Part shown: positions 1 to 13,474 of the stretch, piece by piece | How the letters are laid out: every line of letters begins with the position of its first letter | Position numbering within the stretch: position 1 is the stretch's first letter | Source: Pomacea canaliculata | Taxonomy: Eukaryota > Mollusca > Gastropoda > Architaenioglossa > Ampullariidae | NCBI RefSeq assembly: GCF_003073045.1 | Contig: NC_037591.1 | Coordinates: 25,453,319 to 25,517,318 of the forward strand | Reading direction: 5' to 3' | DNA length: 64,000 nucleotides | Notes under the pieces: model-generated | The model's input: only the letters and a program-made list of their open reading frames with translations | Database searches by the model: none | Told to the model about the DNA's origin: nothing | Translations under genes and position numbers: made by a program

Positions 1-3000
1 ATATATTCCTCGCACAGCGTTGGTTTTCTTTGGAGCCAGTGAAACCAAAAAAATAATACCACGGTAACTTGAAGCAGGTCTACAAAGAATGTTCTTGGTC
101 GTAAAGATGCGACATGCGCTAAATAAAGCGAATCCTCAGAGAACACAGGTTGAAGAAGTCGGGTAGAAGCACACCCCCTAGACACAAGACTAATGCGCCT
201 GAGTGATGCTAAGCAAGGAATAGACAGATACGACAGGCAATAGTTCACTCTAATTACAGCACCACTGCAGCAGATAATCAGCGGATCACGTGATGATCGA
301 TAACAGACGGAAGAATAGAAGAAGATGGTATCCTTCCTCCGTCAATGCCTTGTGCCGATTTCGTTGGCAGATGACTTCACGTCCGCGAATTGACGCAATC
401 TGTAAATCCAACAGGTGTGGCGCTGTCGTCGCGAATCAAGGTCGGTAACTCCAGGCGACGGCGGCGCGCGTGCATGCGACAAAGAGAAGGGTGGGAGGGA
501 AAACGGAGGAAAGGAATTAGGGCAAAATTTTTTTTTAAAAAAACGTAACGGGGGAGAGAAAACGAACACCACCCCACGGACGACACTAATCCAATGGCAG
601 CAGAAACAAGAGGAGCCACTCTCGCAGACTCGACGAAGGGGGGAGAAGGGAAGAAACACGCACGAGCGAGCGAGCTGTCACGCGTCCCCTACCTGTTGCT
701 TGGGGATGGTTTGGTTTGGTTTTTTTTTTTTCTTTCTTTCTTTCCTTGCACACGACTCGGGGAGTCTAAATAACGATCGTCGCCTGACGACTGAGGAAGG
801 AGAGACTAAAAGAGAGTCGGAGAAAGCTAGCGACGCTGAGCCGCGTGAGGCGCCGATCCCAGCCCTTTGCCACCGAGGCTTTCACAGCACAATCCTCCGA
901 GTCCAGAGCCTCACTTACTGCACTGAGTACTGAGACCTATGCTTGTCTCGCGCGCGCTCCGCGCTTCAGGCCTCGCGATCGATGCCGGGCACACACCGAG
1001 CCTGCTTTTCTCTCTCTCTCCGATGCCACGGAGGCTGGCAGCACTCGTAGAAACTTCGTTCCTCTTCCACCTCCCCAAAGAGAGCAGGCAACGCAGCGTT
1101 CGCGTCTCTGGCCGAGCGCTCGCCTAGTCTAGTTCCTGCATCGCTTACTCACTCACTGGCACCATCGGCCCCGCTTTCGTGCAACATCTCATTTGCATAC
1201 CTAATCATCTTTGGTTCAGGGATGGAGGGAGGGAACGGAAGAAAAGAAGGGTAGTTGCATAAAAGGAGGGAACAGTGGTGGTGAGGATGTTGATGGTGGT
1301 GGTGTGGTTCTGTTGTTGCTGTAATGGAAGTAGACTGAGACGTGGGTAACGGCGACGAACACCCTGTTGCTTCTCCTTCTCTGCCAGTCCCCTCTGCTAC
1401 AGGGTTTGGAGGGGTGGGATGAGGATGGGGGAGTACATATCGATTTTTAAACGGCCTCGTGCTGGTGCCCGCTGCTTGGAATGTCACAGCTTTTATCGCG
1501 AGCAGCGCCACCAGAATTTTGAACTCGAGTCACGTCCACCCCCGAACGTCCTTCCCCGCACGCTCTAGCCCTCGTCTTGTAGCATAGGACCGGAGGGAAA
1601 GGGTAGAAATAGAGATCCCATTCCCCAGCTGAACTCCAGTCACATTCATTCCACCCCACCTCCACCCTTAATTCAGCGCGGCGGAAGTGTTCTGCAATTC
1701 ACTTCCCGTTTAATTCCATTTCATCGAAACAGTTATTCGCATGGCACTGGACCACTCTCCCGATACGTAATCTGCTGCCAGCGAGACGTGTGTGCGGACT
1801 GGTGCCGACCTGATTGCTGCCGATGTGGCCAAAGATGTGAAGGAAGCGCTGTCGGCAGCGACAACAGAGGAAAAACACAAAACACATTAGTAGCAGGAGG
1901 AGCTCGTAGCAATGATAGTTTCGGTAGTAAGGACAATGTCGGAAATAGAGGATGTAGAAGAATCATGAACGCAAACCGGAATAAATAATAATTAATAAGA
2001 AAGTATTGAATCCTTGCATGTGTGAGTAGTGGATTAATGGACTTCAAAAGCCAAATAGTTCCCGATCCATAACAGACCTGTGTATTTTTGTTTACAAGAC
2101 AAACCAAAATACCTGAACAAATTCCTGATGAGGAGTTTCTTGCTTTCTACAAAGATGTATTTTTTTATTAGCGGTTTTGATAGAGACTGAATGTTGATTA
2201 CCGAGCACATCAGGTAGGTCTGGTGTTGCACCCTCTACATTTAGTCCAGAATTGTAGTGAACACATTTTGAAGACGGTCTTACTTTGCAAGGCGTGCTTT
2301 CGACTTCTGGTCAATGATCTGGAGTGGATTCTGTTCTACAGATATTCCAAGAAAGGGGCAAACGTTCGAATTTCTCAACTAGGTTGACTTGCTGCGCACA
2401 CCGAAGCAACGGTTTCTTTTTAAAAAAATCGATTTTTGTGACGTAACGCGGCGGCACCTCACAACCTCGCCGCCAAAGCAGACTCTACTCACAGCTGTCG
2501 ACGCCAAACAAATCATCTGTGACGTGTTCGGTCTCGGTTAGTTCCAAGACCTTTTGCTGACTTCTGATTGGCTGGATAGGAAATGCACTTCAGTATAAAA
2601 AAAAAAGACTGAATGGATGGAGTTATTTTTAATAATAATAAATTTAATTTATAGAGCTCTTTATTCCATCATGAAAGGTTAGCTCAAAGCGCTTGACGGA
2701 AAAATATCAACACACAGAAATAATAATAACAACAACAACACGTACACGTAGACATCCAACAGACGGTCCAAGTCGCATTCAAACGACGAATGAGCCCCAT
2801 GTCCGCTGAGCAACAGAAAAATACAAAAGTCAAATGAAGTGTGTCGATCGCGAAGTCTCCATGTCGAAATGGAATCGAAACATCGATGAGAATAGAAGGG
2901 GCGCCACAGTCCAGGCGTATGGCAGGCACGTCAAGAACACACACCAACATCCAGCCCAACACAAAGAAGACATCAGACGAGACAAAACTACCGTGGTGCA

Positions 3001-4571
3001 ACTCCCTCTAGGCAGTTTGGACATCACTCTATTGACTCTCACTCGTCAAGAAACCAAATAAAAGTAATTAAAGCGCGCTCCAACATTTAGCAAAATATCA
3101 CGTGATATGTGAGATGGCTGCAGGATCGTAGTTAAAAGCAACAGTTCTTTCTAATTACACTCCTAGCTACTTTGCCATTCATGCCATCATGTAAGGTAAG
3201 TGTATGTAATAAGCTTACACTTGACTGCTGACTGATGAAGATTAGCACTTAGCTCTAAGCCCTCAACATAATTCCTCAATCACAACAGTGTCTTAATTAT
3301 TAATAGAGTCGAGATAGTTTTATATTTACACTCAATGCATTTACGTCAAGAATTCAGGATTTACACATGTCTGACTAATTGTCAATCGCGGACCGTAGCT
3401 ATTACAAGACAGTCAAACCTGCTCGGACTTTAGCATCCCTTGAGTTACCTGAGATCACCTTAATTGGTCCTTTCATCCACATTGTCCCTTACATTACTAA
3501 AGTCTGCCGAACCCACCGACCTGCCACCTGTCCAGTGACGTAGGCTGATAGCTGTGACGCGCGCAGTCTTCTACTCCTCGCGCGCTCATTGGCTAGTAAT
3601 GGTCAAAGCATCCTTCATTACTCGCTCCCACCTTTCATCTATAATTGTCTTCCTTTTATCTACAATTGATTTGTCTGATCGGTTACCCGTGGACCCGAAC
3701 TTACACCTTGCGACGCCATGTTGCTCTGCCCTTTTGCTATTTTGTGACATGCTACGGGTTGATGTCATTGGAGGACGAGACTTCGTTGAAGCAAACGAGA
3801 GTCCCGTATAATTTCTCATATTAAACACAACATCCTATAAAACATTCAACGTTTTCCACCTACACAGACACGAAAATAGACGAGATTCAAACTGAACCTA
3901 CTCTTTATGAGATCCTAAACAGCTTTATTTCTTTACAATGCCTTTAACAAAGACGTTCACAGAACATCAAACGATTACTTATAATAAAATAATGCGCTTG
4001 CTTCTTCGTGCACTTCTACCTTGACCCTCTCACTCACGTGCACTGAAGTGTAATGGCCGACCATGGCGGCGAGCACAGTTTCTTTGAAGCTACGATGCAC
4101 CTCCTCCTCTCGCCTTCTCTAATTGGTGTCAACGGCGAACGAGGAAGACTACGGCTTTTTGTTGTTGTTACGTGATACGTGGTTCCTGCAGTTAGGAGCG
4201 CCAGCAGTTATAAAATACACATATCTGGTGCCAACTTCACAAAAAGGTCACGTGGGTTTATTTCGTTGTAATCGAAACCACTCTCTCTCTCTGGATTTCA
4301 TAAAGCTATGGCACTGAGATAAGAACGTGTCGACATTTCGTTGTTCTTTATTTTATTTGACTTTTTCTGTTGCGATGAGGTATAGAAATAAAGATTTTGT
4401 ACTTACTGACACAACACCTTTACCACTGCATGAGTCTTGAATTTTTTTCTCCGTTGCCCACGCAGTCATATGTTTTCACCTGTTCTGTTTTTGTGTTTTT
4501 GTGTCATAACAACAATGTGCCGTGTATTACTTTCCTTCTTATTATGTTTCTAAAGCATTACAATATATATC
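1..4571. other. Intergenic DNA, no recognised gene
   Basis: No open stretch here has both protein-like composition and plausible splice borders; the longest ones are simple-sequence or low-complexity readings. The block contains T- and A-homopolymers, a short GC-rich segment listed separately, and AT-rich sequence after about 1.9 kb. It could be intergenic or intronic to a gene whose exons lie outside the window; the sequence does not distinguish these. Confidence 0.5.
400..1150. promoter_or_regulatory. GC/CpG-rich block, possible promoter or 5' exon
   Basis: This stretch is clearly richer in G+C and CpG (for example the cgcgcgctccgcgc run near 949) than the AT-rich sequence on both sides. 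An ATTTGCAT octamer lies just downstream, near 1,190. No start codon, donor site or protein homology could be tied to it, so a promoter or non-coding first exon is only a suggestion. It may equally be a decayed repeat. Confidence 0.25.
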
Positions 4572-4930
4572 GACTTCCACAATATCATTCAATAAATTGA
4601 CTTATCGCTAATTACAAAAGACTTCAAGGGTATCATCAAATGGATTACAGTTCTACGGTGTTAGTGCTAAATACTTCCAGATTCTTATTAAATGACACAG
4701 ACTTCAAAAATATTGCTAAATGCAATCAACTTCCACATTATGTACTTAACACAATAGACATAGAGTATTAACGTGTAATAAACTTCACAATGTTGCCTAA
4801 TAACAACAAACTTACAAAGTATTACTAAAAGGAATTAACTTTCAGATTATTACTATTCAGACTAGACTTCTACAGTATACAACATACTCTAAATTATTAG
4901 TTATGCTATTTACTAAGTATTCCAATAAGC
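4572..4930. repeat. Degenerate tandem array, period about 27-29 bp
   Basis: An AT-rich stretch in which a core like aacttccacaatatt followed by ctaaatgcaat recurs roughly every 27-29 bases. Core starts fall near 4572, 4620, 4649, 4671, 4700, 4729, 4783, 4809, 4838 and 4863. The copies are too diverged to delimit exactly. It looks like an old minisatellite; there is no coding potential. Confidence 0.4.
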
Positions 4931-5510
4931 TTCAAGAGTATGGGTTGCAAGGCTGACCGCCAGTAATTTTTATTACTAAATTTAATAAGCTTTCGTGATA
5001 TTCGTCAATACAATAGATCTCGGCATACATATATATGTTATATCTCAATATTAGGAACTAATTCGAACCGGGCAAAAATTTATTATCCTATATAATTCGT
5101 TACATTCAATAAGATTCAATAAAATTCTGCATGATTTTAGTTGTAAACAAGTTTTAAACTTTAAACATCCTTCACTAAAATAGCAGTGCCAGGAAACGCA
5201 AAACTTTATGGAAACACAAATGACGGGAATTTGAAAAAAAAAATCACTTTCTCTTCAGTTTAAAATTATTCCGGCTTACATTCAAAAAGCAACTCAGGAA
5301 AATGCCATACAGAACACGTATAAGCCATCTCTGTTATCAGTTTAAAAAGTAGTCGGAGGAGAAGAATTTCAGGTTTTAATACAACGTGGGTTCGCCAACT
5401 TCTCTTATCACCGAGGCTTTAGTTTCTGAGTGTCTGACATGTTGCAGCACAACAGCACCGTCAGGCAAACCTTGTATTTCATTCCTCCTCGACAAGATCG
5501 GTTTGCAGCC

Positions 5511-5571
5511 ACCCACCCGCACACACTTTAATATACACACAAGCACACGAGCACACACACACGCACGCACC
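5511..5571. repeat. Imperfect (CA)n microsatellite
   Basis: A run of CA/CG dinucleotides interrupted by short AT segments. It is simple sequence and explains the low-complexity reading frames across it. Confidence 0.7.
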
Positions 5572-7610
5572 TCTTCCTTGAACATTCCTCACAACAACAG
5601 CCCACACATTGCTAGTCCATCTTCAGACCCTCATCTTGTTTTCGTTTATTGGCTACTTCCCTGCTCGTCTGAGGAATCACGATACCCTCAGCTCTTGTTA
5701 CCGGATTCTTTTGCGTTTTTTATATTTGTATTTTATTAGTCATCAGTACTGTTGTTTATCTTCCCGTCCTTCGTATGTTGTCCATGTCTCCTTGTCTCAA
5801 GCGCTGAAAGCACGTTCCTCCGAGCGTGAATATGCGCTATATACACCAGGCGTTTTATTTTTTATTATTATTAAGGAGCGATTGGGGAAGAATGTCTTCT
5901 TCACTGTCCTATGAAAAGATTTTTTTTAATTTTACTTGAACGACTCTAGTTCACTTCCCCATGAGATACATCCATTGCCTCACCGCCAACTGCTTTTGTA
6001 CCGGAAGTTGATCATCCAACCTATGTTACCTTGAAAGTCACTTTGTCCAAGGGACACTGCAAGTTCTAGACCTTTTCTGGCAAAACTGGGCCACTCACAT
6101 GAATGATCTGTGAACTTTGTATCTTGAAAGATAGGTAAACGAACTCTTCCAAGATGCTCAAGAATAGTCCTGATCCTCCTGTGCTTTGTTCCCATGCTGG
6201 TCTCCCGTAGGTTTGCTTCAGGGTTTTTCTTCACGATCTTTGAGAAAAGTTGACAATATGGATCGCCTAACGCCTAAATCGTCAGCCCTCATCTTTTACT
6301 TTCGTTCATCAACTGCAGAGAGGATCGCGTTTCCTCTTCCAGAGTAACCTGATGCCGCTTGACTGTCACCTGACGACAGTTTCTCTGGCAAACGACATTT
6401 TCTCTCTGGCTGCAAGCGATATTGTTCCATTCTCTTACGAAATTGATGCCTGACCTCACTGAATCGAAGAATATCATTGAATCTTGCATCTTGAATCTTT
6501 TGTAACTTCTGCTGAGTCCACCCCAACCCCTCGTGTACGCGCCACTCGTATTCTCTCCCCTGGGCACTGGGTCAGCGTCCCGGTCTGTGACACCTGGCAT
6601 TCCATGGATGTTATATGGAATTTTTTTTCAAGTTTTAATTTTAATTCTTTATATTGAAATTAGTTCTATATTATGAATTTATCCGGTAAAAAAATTGTTA
6701 TATCGGAATTCGATATTTTGAATATATTCTATATGTACTTCGCAGCTGGTCGAGCTTGTGTTGCTATAATATTTAATTTTTTTTTAAAAACAGATAATAA
6801 ATACAACTTTTACTATATGATCATAAATGTTCAAGGGCAGAAAGAACATATTTGTTAAGTTTCCGCTGGCCTTTCACGAGTTTAATGTCAGTAATCACCA
6901 GTTCAGACGCACTTACATAACCACTGTACTGAGGTCACCTCCAATTCCCATTATTTTCCTTTGCGAGAATTCGGACCGGGTACAACTTATTATTTAGTGA
7001 GTTCACTCCTGGAGCAAAAGAACTCCAGATACCGAGTCTTTGCTTCCTGCTAAGCAAATCAGGAGTTATCGCAACGTGTACCGTTTTCTCTGATAAATAA
7101 ATAATGGGATTAGAGACAAGGTGGTGCTGGGAATGGAAAGCAAATGTTGGTGGAAAGCCCATCCCAGCCGATCGGTTTTCCTACGACAGGCATCGTTGTC
7201 AGAGCAGGGTCCCCCCGCACTCCTGGGAGTGCCAGTCTACACTTTCTGACAGATTTGATGCACGTGTCCCTGACCTCTGACCGCGGCTACAGACGAAACT
7301 AATGCCGTGGAAGGTGAAGGACGAGATCAACTCGATGGTAGGAGGACTTGGTGAGGGGAAATGAAGAATGAGCACTGTCGATGTTGTCGTCTGACATGAC
7401 TTTATTCGTACAAAGAAAGAGGATGCATTATAACCCTGTCAGTTGTCCGGAAATTCATAATGTCTTGTTCAGTAAGAGGTTGAGATGCTAATATCTGTTA
7501 AAGGTTGATTGGTGACACTGACCAAGCTCCTTGTCACCATCTCATCTAAAGTGTAAAAACTGATGGAGGGCTCTGTGCTCGTCAAAACTCTCGTTACTTC
7601 TTTATCGATG

Positions 7611-7632
7611 CTCTCTCTCTCTCTCTCTCTCC
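7611..7632. repeat. (CT)11 microsatellite
   Basis: Eleven uninterrupted CT units, followed shortly by a GA-rich stretch that is partly its complement. Confidence 0.85.
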
Positions 7633-8639
7633 CGTGTGAGTGTGAGTGAGAGAGAGGGAGAAAGAATGAGAGCGCATGCCACTGAGATTTGTGTTCCGAT
7701 CTCCCCGGCAGCAATCACTGGATAGTTCGCATGCCGGCACAGAATGTTATCTCCAAGATAGGCCCTAATCCCAGGATTCCACAAGTGGGAGTTAACTGTC
7801 TGGGTCTTATGTCGTCTGACACGATGACGGAAATGTTGACGTAGTGGTTGATAGAACGGTTGGTGCATGTACCTCCATGGTGCACGCAGACGATGGTGAG
7901 TGCAAAAAGGTGAATCCAGATAATGAACGCCGATGATGCATTGAGACAGTATTCATCACAAAGCAAATCACACAAACAAGACTTTTGTTGGAGTTGTTTT
8001 GGTAGGTGTGATAGAAATAGATGTTGAGCTGAAACATCTGCGATGAATGATCTGTTTCTAACCTTTTTTTTTTTTCCTTCTCTGTCTTTTCTGCCTGAAG
8101 GAAATTTAGAATCCGTATTTATGACCTGTCGTGTCCTAGTGGCGTTGCATGCTACAGTTCACTTTCGAGAGGAAGAAAAAGATTTCCTGGCGACCAAAAA
8201 GTATTATCTAAAAATACTCACAAAGATGTGTGGACAACGTGGTGGTTCTCTTCATCGCCACGCTCACCTTTTGATTGAAGAGGACATTAAATTTTCACGC
8301 GGTGCGGAGGGACAAAAAGGGGGGTACATGAGGTTTATATACAAAACTCCTGCTGTGCGGTCCAGTGTGTAGAGACCGCTCTGTGGTGCCAAAATAAATA
8401 ATAAATCTGGGGAAGGTAATCGATTGGGAGAACACCCACACACGACGATTCGGGTTTCCTCATAACTTAAAAAAAAAAATAAATAAATAACAAGGGTAGT
8501 CTCGTAACAGTTTGGTCGTTGAGGAGTGAAACATGAGGACTGAGTCTAGGAACTAGCTTTTCATGAGGGTGGTATCTAACCCTCTCTCGGGTACCCGTTC
8601 AACAGCTGAATCATCTGCATAAATATTCCTGGTAAAACT

Positions 8640-8705
8640 GGTTTCGAACCGGTTGGTTTGCGTCTTTAGCCTCCAGTGCTAGTGCTCTGACTAAACTACT
8701 ATTCG
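8640..8705 (-). mobile_element. tRNA-derived SINE head, fragment
   Basis: Read on the minus strand, the segment shows a tRNA-like D-arm region (tagtttagtcagagc) followed about 30 bases later by a B-box-like ggttcgaaac. The spacing fits an internal polymerase III promoter. The rest of a tRNA does not fold, so a SINE head is more likely than a tRNA gene. Confidence 0.4.
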
Positions 8706-9747
8706 TGTCAGATGTAAGATAACCATGCAGGACTCGGAGTAAACCAGAGCAAAGACCAAAAAGAAGGTCTGCTTGCAGTCCAGCTCGTGCACAAAACAGT
8801 TGTGCATGCACCTTGAAAGATGCTCTGCTCTTTTCTGTCTGTAGCTAATCGGCTTTCAGTGTGTGGATTTTAACCACGCGAAAAAAAAAGAGAAAACAAA
8901 GCCAACACTGCTGGGAGAAAAGAAGAGGAAAGGGTTGGCGAGAGACGGGGGAGGTGGGAACTAAGGGGGAGAGAAGGAGGAGCTGTGAGACGTTTCCCGA
9001 TTCCCTGATGTTTCATCCACTTTTTTTTCCACGATAGTTTACAGCCTCGAGAGAGGGAAGGAAAGATAGAGCTGGCTCGTGTAAGCCTACCTCTTTGTCG
9101 GGTCTCAGGTAAGCAGAGGTTTATGTAAGGAAACTGGGAAGGCGAGCTGGGTATGGGAGTTCATGTGAAAAATGTTGGCCTCAGTATCGACATGTTCTAC
9201 GCGTTGGATGAACTACTTGCACATACATGGAAAGACAGAAAAAAATGGAATAAAAATTGCATGATCAGTCTTTTGGAAAGAGAGTTGTTGACAATTGAAA
9301 CTATGATTCTTGAAAAATGTAATCTGATTGAAAGTAAACAAAAACAAAAAAGGTGGTTTCACTCTGCTGAGAGGTTAAAGGACAGCTGAACCACACACTG
9401 GTGACTACCAACACCAGCAGCATGTTCATGCTACATAAAACATAAGACGCACAACATCGGAGCCTAGCATATTATCATCATCGTCATCGTCTTCTTCATC
9501 CTTGCCGTTGCCTATCAGGAATTCCATCAGTGGGGAAGTCATCCCTAGTCTCGGCGCTAACTCCTGTGCCTCAGGTAGCGCGTGGCTGAGACAAGGAAGG
9601 CTATCAGTTAGCAATTAGCACTTGGGGTGCTGGTGGCACGCGCTCTCCACAGCCGCAGGGGCTAACTACTCCAACGGAGGCAGCTAGAAAGGGAGAGCAT
9701 TTACTCGCTTTACTTGTGCACACACACACGCGAGCACAGAGTTGGTA

Positions 9748-9995
9748 AGGTTAAGGTCGTCCCTTAACCTTTTAAGGTCGTTGAGGGAGGTATTAGAAAT
9801 CACGCTTTTTCTCGGGGTCAGCTTTTTGCGAGTACAGTTCCTATCTCTGTCCCTAGCTGCATTACCTCCCCGTATCCTACATGGCGCCTGGTATCCATTC
9901 TGGATATACTGCAGTAAATTCTTGCGCTACACAGGAATCGAACCGGTCCGCGATGAGGTTCAGACGTCAGTTCTCTAACCACTCGGCTAGCCAGT
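9748..9995 (-). mobile_element. tRNA-derived SINE, copy 1
   Basis: The minus strand begins with a tRNA-like head. It has an A box (tagccgagtggtta, forward 9,976-9,989) and a B box (ggttcgattcc, forward 9,934-9,944). Behind the head is a body of about 180 bases ending in a segment complementary to cttaaccttttaaggtcgtt. The same body, in the same order, recurs at 12,352-12,590, so this is a dispersed family and not a tRNA gene. I could not delimit target duplications. Confidence 0.65.
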
Positions 9996-11266
9996 GAGAT
10001 GGAATGAAAACCAAATAGAGTCCTCTGTTTAAAATAGAACTATGGGCGACTTAAATTTCAGTTCTCTGAATTTCTGATTTCTCCAATTTGTGTTTTTTCT
10101 GATCGTTGGTGTTGGTTTGTGTGAAAGGAATGTGGGCCAGTGTAACGTATATTATGGTACAAGTTTCCTATACTCTGAATGTAATTTCTCGAGATTTCAA
10201 ACTTCTTACCCAGTATTCTGTAAAGTTGCGACCCCAACTCCCCTGGTCTCTGATTCCCTCCCTTCCAACCCTACTCCTTTTTTTCCCAGTCCTGTTTCTT
10301 TACCTTGATTATTATAATTATTCCTTCTTCTGTTTTCCTCCCAACCGACGTAGACGGATGTATCACAGTTAATCAGAGTAAACAGAAGTGTAAAGAGAAG
10401 ACCAGGTGCGCACCCGCTGTGCGATTTGATTGCAACCTACGCACTAGTAGATCAAAAAGTTCACGTCGACTGATAGATTATTTTCTCACATTACTCGTCG
10501 TGATTCGAAGAAACGCCTAGAATCGTAAACTATTGTTTTGTCCCTTTTTTTTTCCTTTTCCTCTGTCATTCCTCCAATGACGTTTCCATCCAGGACGCTC
10601 CTGGAAACCAGACCTGACTTCCGACAAGAGACAGGGCGTGGCTCATTTCGGAGTTCAAGGTCCGGAGCCTGGAGCTGTAACGATATATCTCTGCGGTCGC
10701 GGCTGTATCGATACATCCCTTGCAAGGTCCACACCTTGACGCACGGCGCTGTAACGCTACATCACTTGCACCTGCCACTTACGCTTTACACAACCTGGCA
10801 GGTACGCATCCCTGAGTTTCCCCTTGGCATTCCCAAGCCGCTGATTCACACGGCATGCATTTCCTTCAGCTGCCGCGCATGCGCCGTGACCTACACCATT
10901 TCTCGCCTCGCTTCCTATTTATTCTAAGTTTAGTGAGTGGCACCACGTTTCACGTGTTCTGTTCATAATTTTGTTAGTGCCCGCGGTTTAATTAAGCTCG
11001 CTTTTCATTTTTCCCCTTTCTTTCATCTTTCCTTCCAAATATTTCATTTGTCGTAACTCAAATCACACCAATGTTAGGTTGAGCTGTCTCCTCCTGTCCT
11101 TTCAACTCTTAATAATCACGCGTTCAGTACATGCCGGATGAAGATCCTTCTGTGACCCTGCAATGCTTTCACCATTCTAATTTTTTTAATTTAAGGAGCT
11201 AGAACCCTTACTTATCTCGGCTTTAGTGAGAACGGTTCTTCTCCTCTCCCTCCCCATCCTCTACAG

Positions 11267-11608
11267 CAGTGGTTCTCAAAGTTTTTCGGACCGCGGACCA
11301 CTTTACTTAAGTAAAAGCTATGGCGGACCACCAAGGCCTAAAAATCAGTCTGTACTATGAATTTCAAATTTAAATTGCCGCATTTTTTTCATTTTAATTT
11401 TAAACTATATGTCCTTTTGTAAAATAAGTATAGTAATAAGATGACATAAAGCTACGTATACCTCGTTCTTTGTAATTAAAATGTTAATGCGAGGAATGCA
11501 TCACTTTAAACATCACTTTGCTGACATATGACGACTGTCAGCCGCGGACCACCTGACTTATGCCCACGGACCACTAGTGGTCCGCGGACCACACTTTGAG
11601 AACCACTG
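11267..11608. mobile_element. hAT-type MITE with perfect 8-bp duplication
   Basis: The element begins cagtggttctcaaagt and ends in the inverted form, actttgagaaccactg. The inverted termini extend inward through the ggaccgcggaccac segment. It is flanked on both sides by ctctacag (11,259-11,266 and 11,609-11,616), a perfect 8-bp target duplication typical of hAT transposons. At 342 bp with no open frame it is non-autonomous. Related termini occur at 63,040-63,188. Confidence 0.93.
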
Positions 11609-11689
11609 CTCTACAGAGTGAGGTACCCAGTCTGCAGCTGGGTCAAATGGCGCGGAGAGATGTAAAAAAGAAACTATACCTCACATGGG

Positions 11690-11770
11690 TATCACACCAG
11701 TGAGCATGCGCTCCGCCGTGATCGAACATGGCTACCCTAACCACTAGGCTACCCGCTCGACTAAGTAGAC
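11690..11770 (-). mobile_element. tRNA-derived SINE head, partial
   Basis: The minus strand carries tagcctagtggtta (forward 11,738-11,751), nearly identical to the A box of the SINE copy at 9.75-10.0 kb. A B-box-like tgttcgatcac follows unusually closely, which suggests an internal deletion. The copy is diverged and truncated. Confidence 0.4.
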
Positions 11771-12351
11771 TAAAGATTCCAAGACTCAGTTCATCATTCC
11801 TTGTTCCCAAGTACCAGGTGGGCGTCCTCGTCATCCTCCCTGGCTGGAGCCGTCTGCAATATAGGATGTTACAGTTGTGGAGAGAGCAGTGACTGGTGTA
11901 TATATCAGTAGCGGAAGATATCGTGGAATCGTTACTCAGCTAACCAAAACTCTCTATCGGTTCACCGCTGTATTGATGCACCACGAAGACGTTCGTTTTC
12001 TTCAGTCGCTCTACGGCGTGCGTGCAGCGCGTGCGTGACGGAAATGGAGTCGCTGCTGCCGTGCGTTCGACGGAAGGCGATGTCGCGTGCCACTTTTCTT
12101 CCCAATACCTTGTTGTTGTTGTTGTTTACCAGTAAACTATTTTTAATGTGTACGATATACACCATTGTCTTCACCATTATCGTTATTGCCGTTGCCATCG
12201 TTGCTTTTGTCGTCATCGTCCAGTGACACAGCATTTGATCGCCATCAGTTGGGCTCGATGCATTTAAAAAGGTAAAGTCAAACGTCATGCCATGAGGTTA
12301 GAGACTTCACGTTTCTCTGGACCAGCTTTAGGAGAGTGCACTCACACTCAG

Positions 12352-12590
12352 ACACAGGTACGCACAGTTAAGTTGTCCCCTCACCTTTTAGGTCGTTGGG
12401 GAGAGGTGAGATGATAAATCCTGCTTTCCTCAGGCTCCACGTTTTCACAAGTACAACATTGCCTTACCTTCCCCAGACTTTCATGGAACAGGTAGCTGGG
12501 TCATACAGGAGCGAAGGTTGCTGCCCTATACAGGTATCGAACCTCTGCGTCTCACGGTTTGGACATCAGTCATCTATCCGCTTTCCCCAA
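12352..12590 (-). mobile_element. tRNA-derived SINE, copy 2 (decayed)
   Basis: It aligns by eye with the copy at 9,748-9,995: the shared ccttttaggtcgttgggga end, the constant middle, and a B-box-like ggttcgatacc on the minus strand (forward 12,533-12,543). The A box has degenerated. The divergence indicates an old insertion. Confidence 0.6.
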
Positions 12591-13379
12591 CAGAACAGAA
12601 TCATAAAAATATGTTGATGAAGTAAAATTACAGAATATGCTTGAATGATTCAAACTGACAAACGAGCAGTTACAAAAGACGTAAAAAAAGGAAATTAAAG
12701 GAACATAAAATTTTGGAAAACGGAAAACCAGTAAAATGTGATGTCGCGTGAGTAGAAAAGAAAAACGGAAAGATGGACAAGGAATACGGAGACAGGAAGA
12801 GATAAATCTGTAATAAAAGAACGGACATCGTCGTGAAGGACCCCCACTCTGCTTTTAAAGGCCTTTGTCGCCCATAACTTCTCGGAGAAGTCTAAGGGCT
12901 TACGATGGATTCTGTGCCTCCATGGCAACGCTTGGGTAGTCTGCCGAGATCACGTGACATAAATCAGGACTTGGTGGAGCTTCAGCGCAAGACACGCGAA
13001 TGGAGGACAAGTGTCCCCCCCCCCCAACTCCCATCATACCCCTCCCCCGTCAAATGCCCTTTTGTCTCCCGCACGTAAAAACACACCTTGAAATGAAGAT
13101 CGATAGGAGCGTACATAACTTGGCCAGACTGTTGCCATGACACCGTACTGCCTCCACGTTGCGTGTAGGCGCAGACGTAGCATTTATGACGTCACGACCT
13201 CGCTTTCGCGCAGTGGCTCGCAAAAAGATCTCGGACAGTAGAAATCCTGGCGAGAGTAGGCTTTGTGCGATGTTGTCGACTATTAGCAACCTGTGTCAGG
13301 GATGTTTATCTCCCTCACCACACAATGGCGAAAAATAGAAAAACATCAAAAGATTATCTGATATATTAAAACTGTTTTC

Positions 13380-13472
<93 letters not shown>
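13380..13472. repeat. (AAT)n microsatellite, about 31 units
   Basis: An almost uninterrupted run of aat triplets of about 93 bases. Frames across it translate as poly-Ile, poly-Tyr or poly-Asn and are not coding. Confidence 0.97.

Positions 13473-13474
<2 letters not shown>

Larger units (their letters stand above)
4931..8600. other. Intergenic DNA, no recognised gene
   Basis: Mixed AT-rich sequence with microsatellite tracts, including a CA-rich tract near 5,511-5,571 and (TC)n at 7,611-7,632. I see no exon with homology to anything I recognise on either strand. Confidence 0.5.

Noticed and set aside
415..1132. Overlapping frames of 95-172 codons in the GC-rich block
   Set aside because: Basic, low-complexity translations with no homology and no splice borders.
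9930..9995. Possible tRNA gene
   Set aside because: A and B boxes are present but the acceptor stem does not pair and the attached body recurs at 12.35 kb, so it is a SINE.
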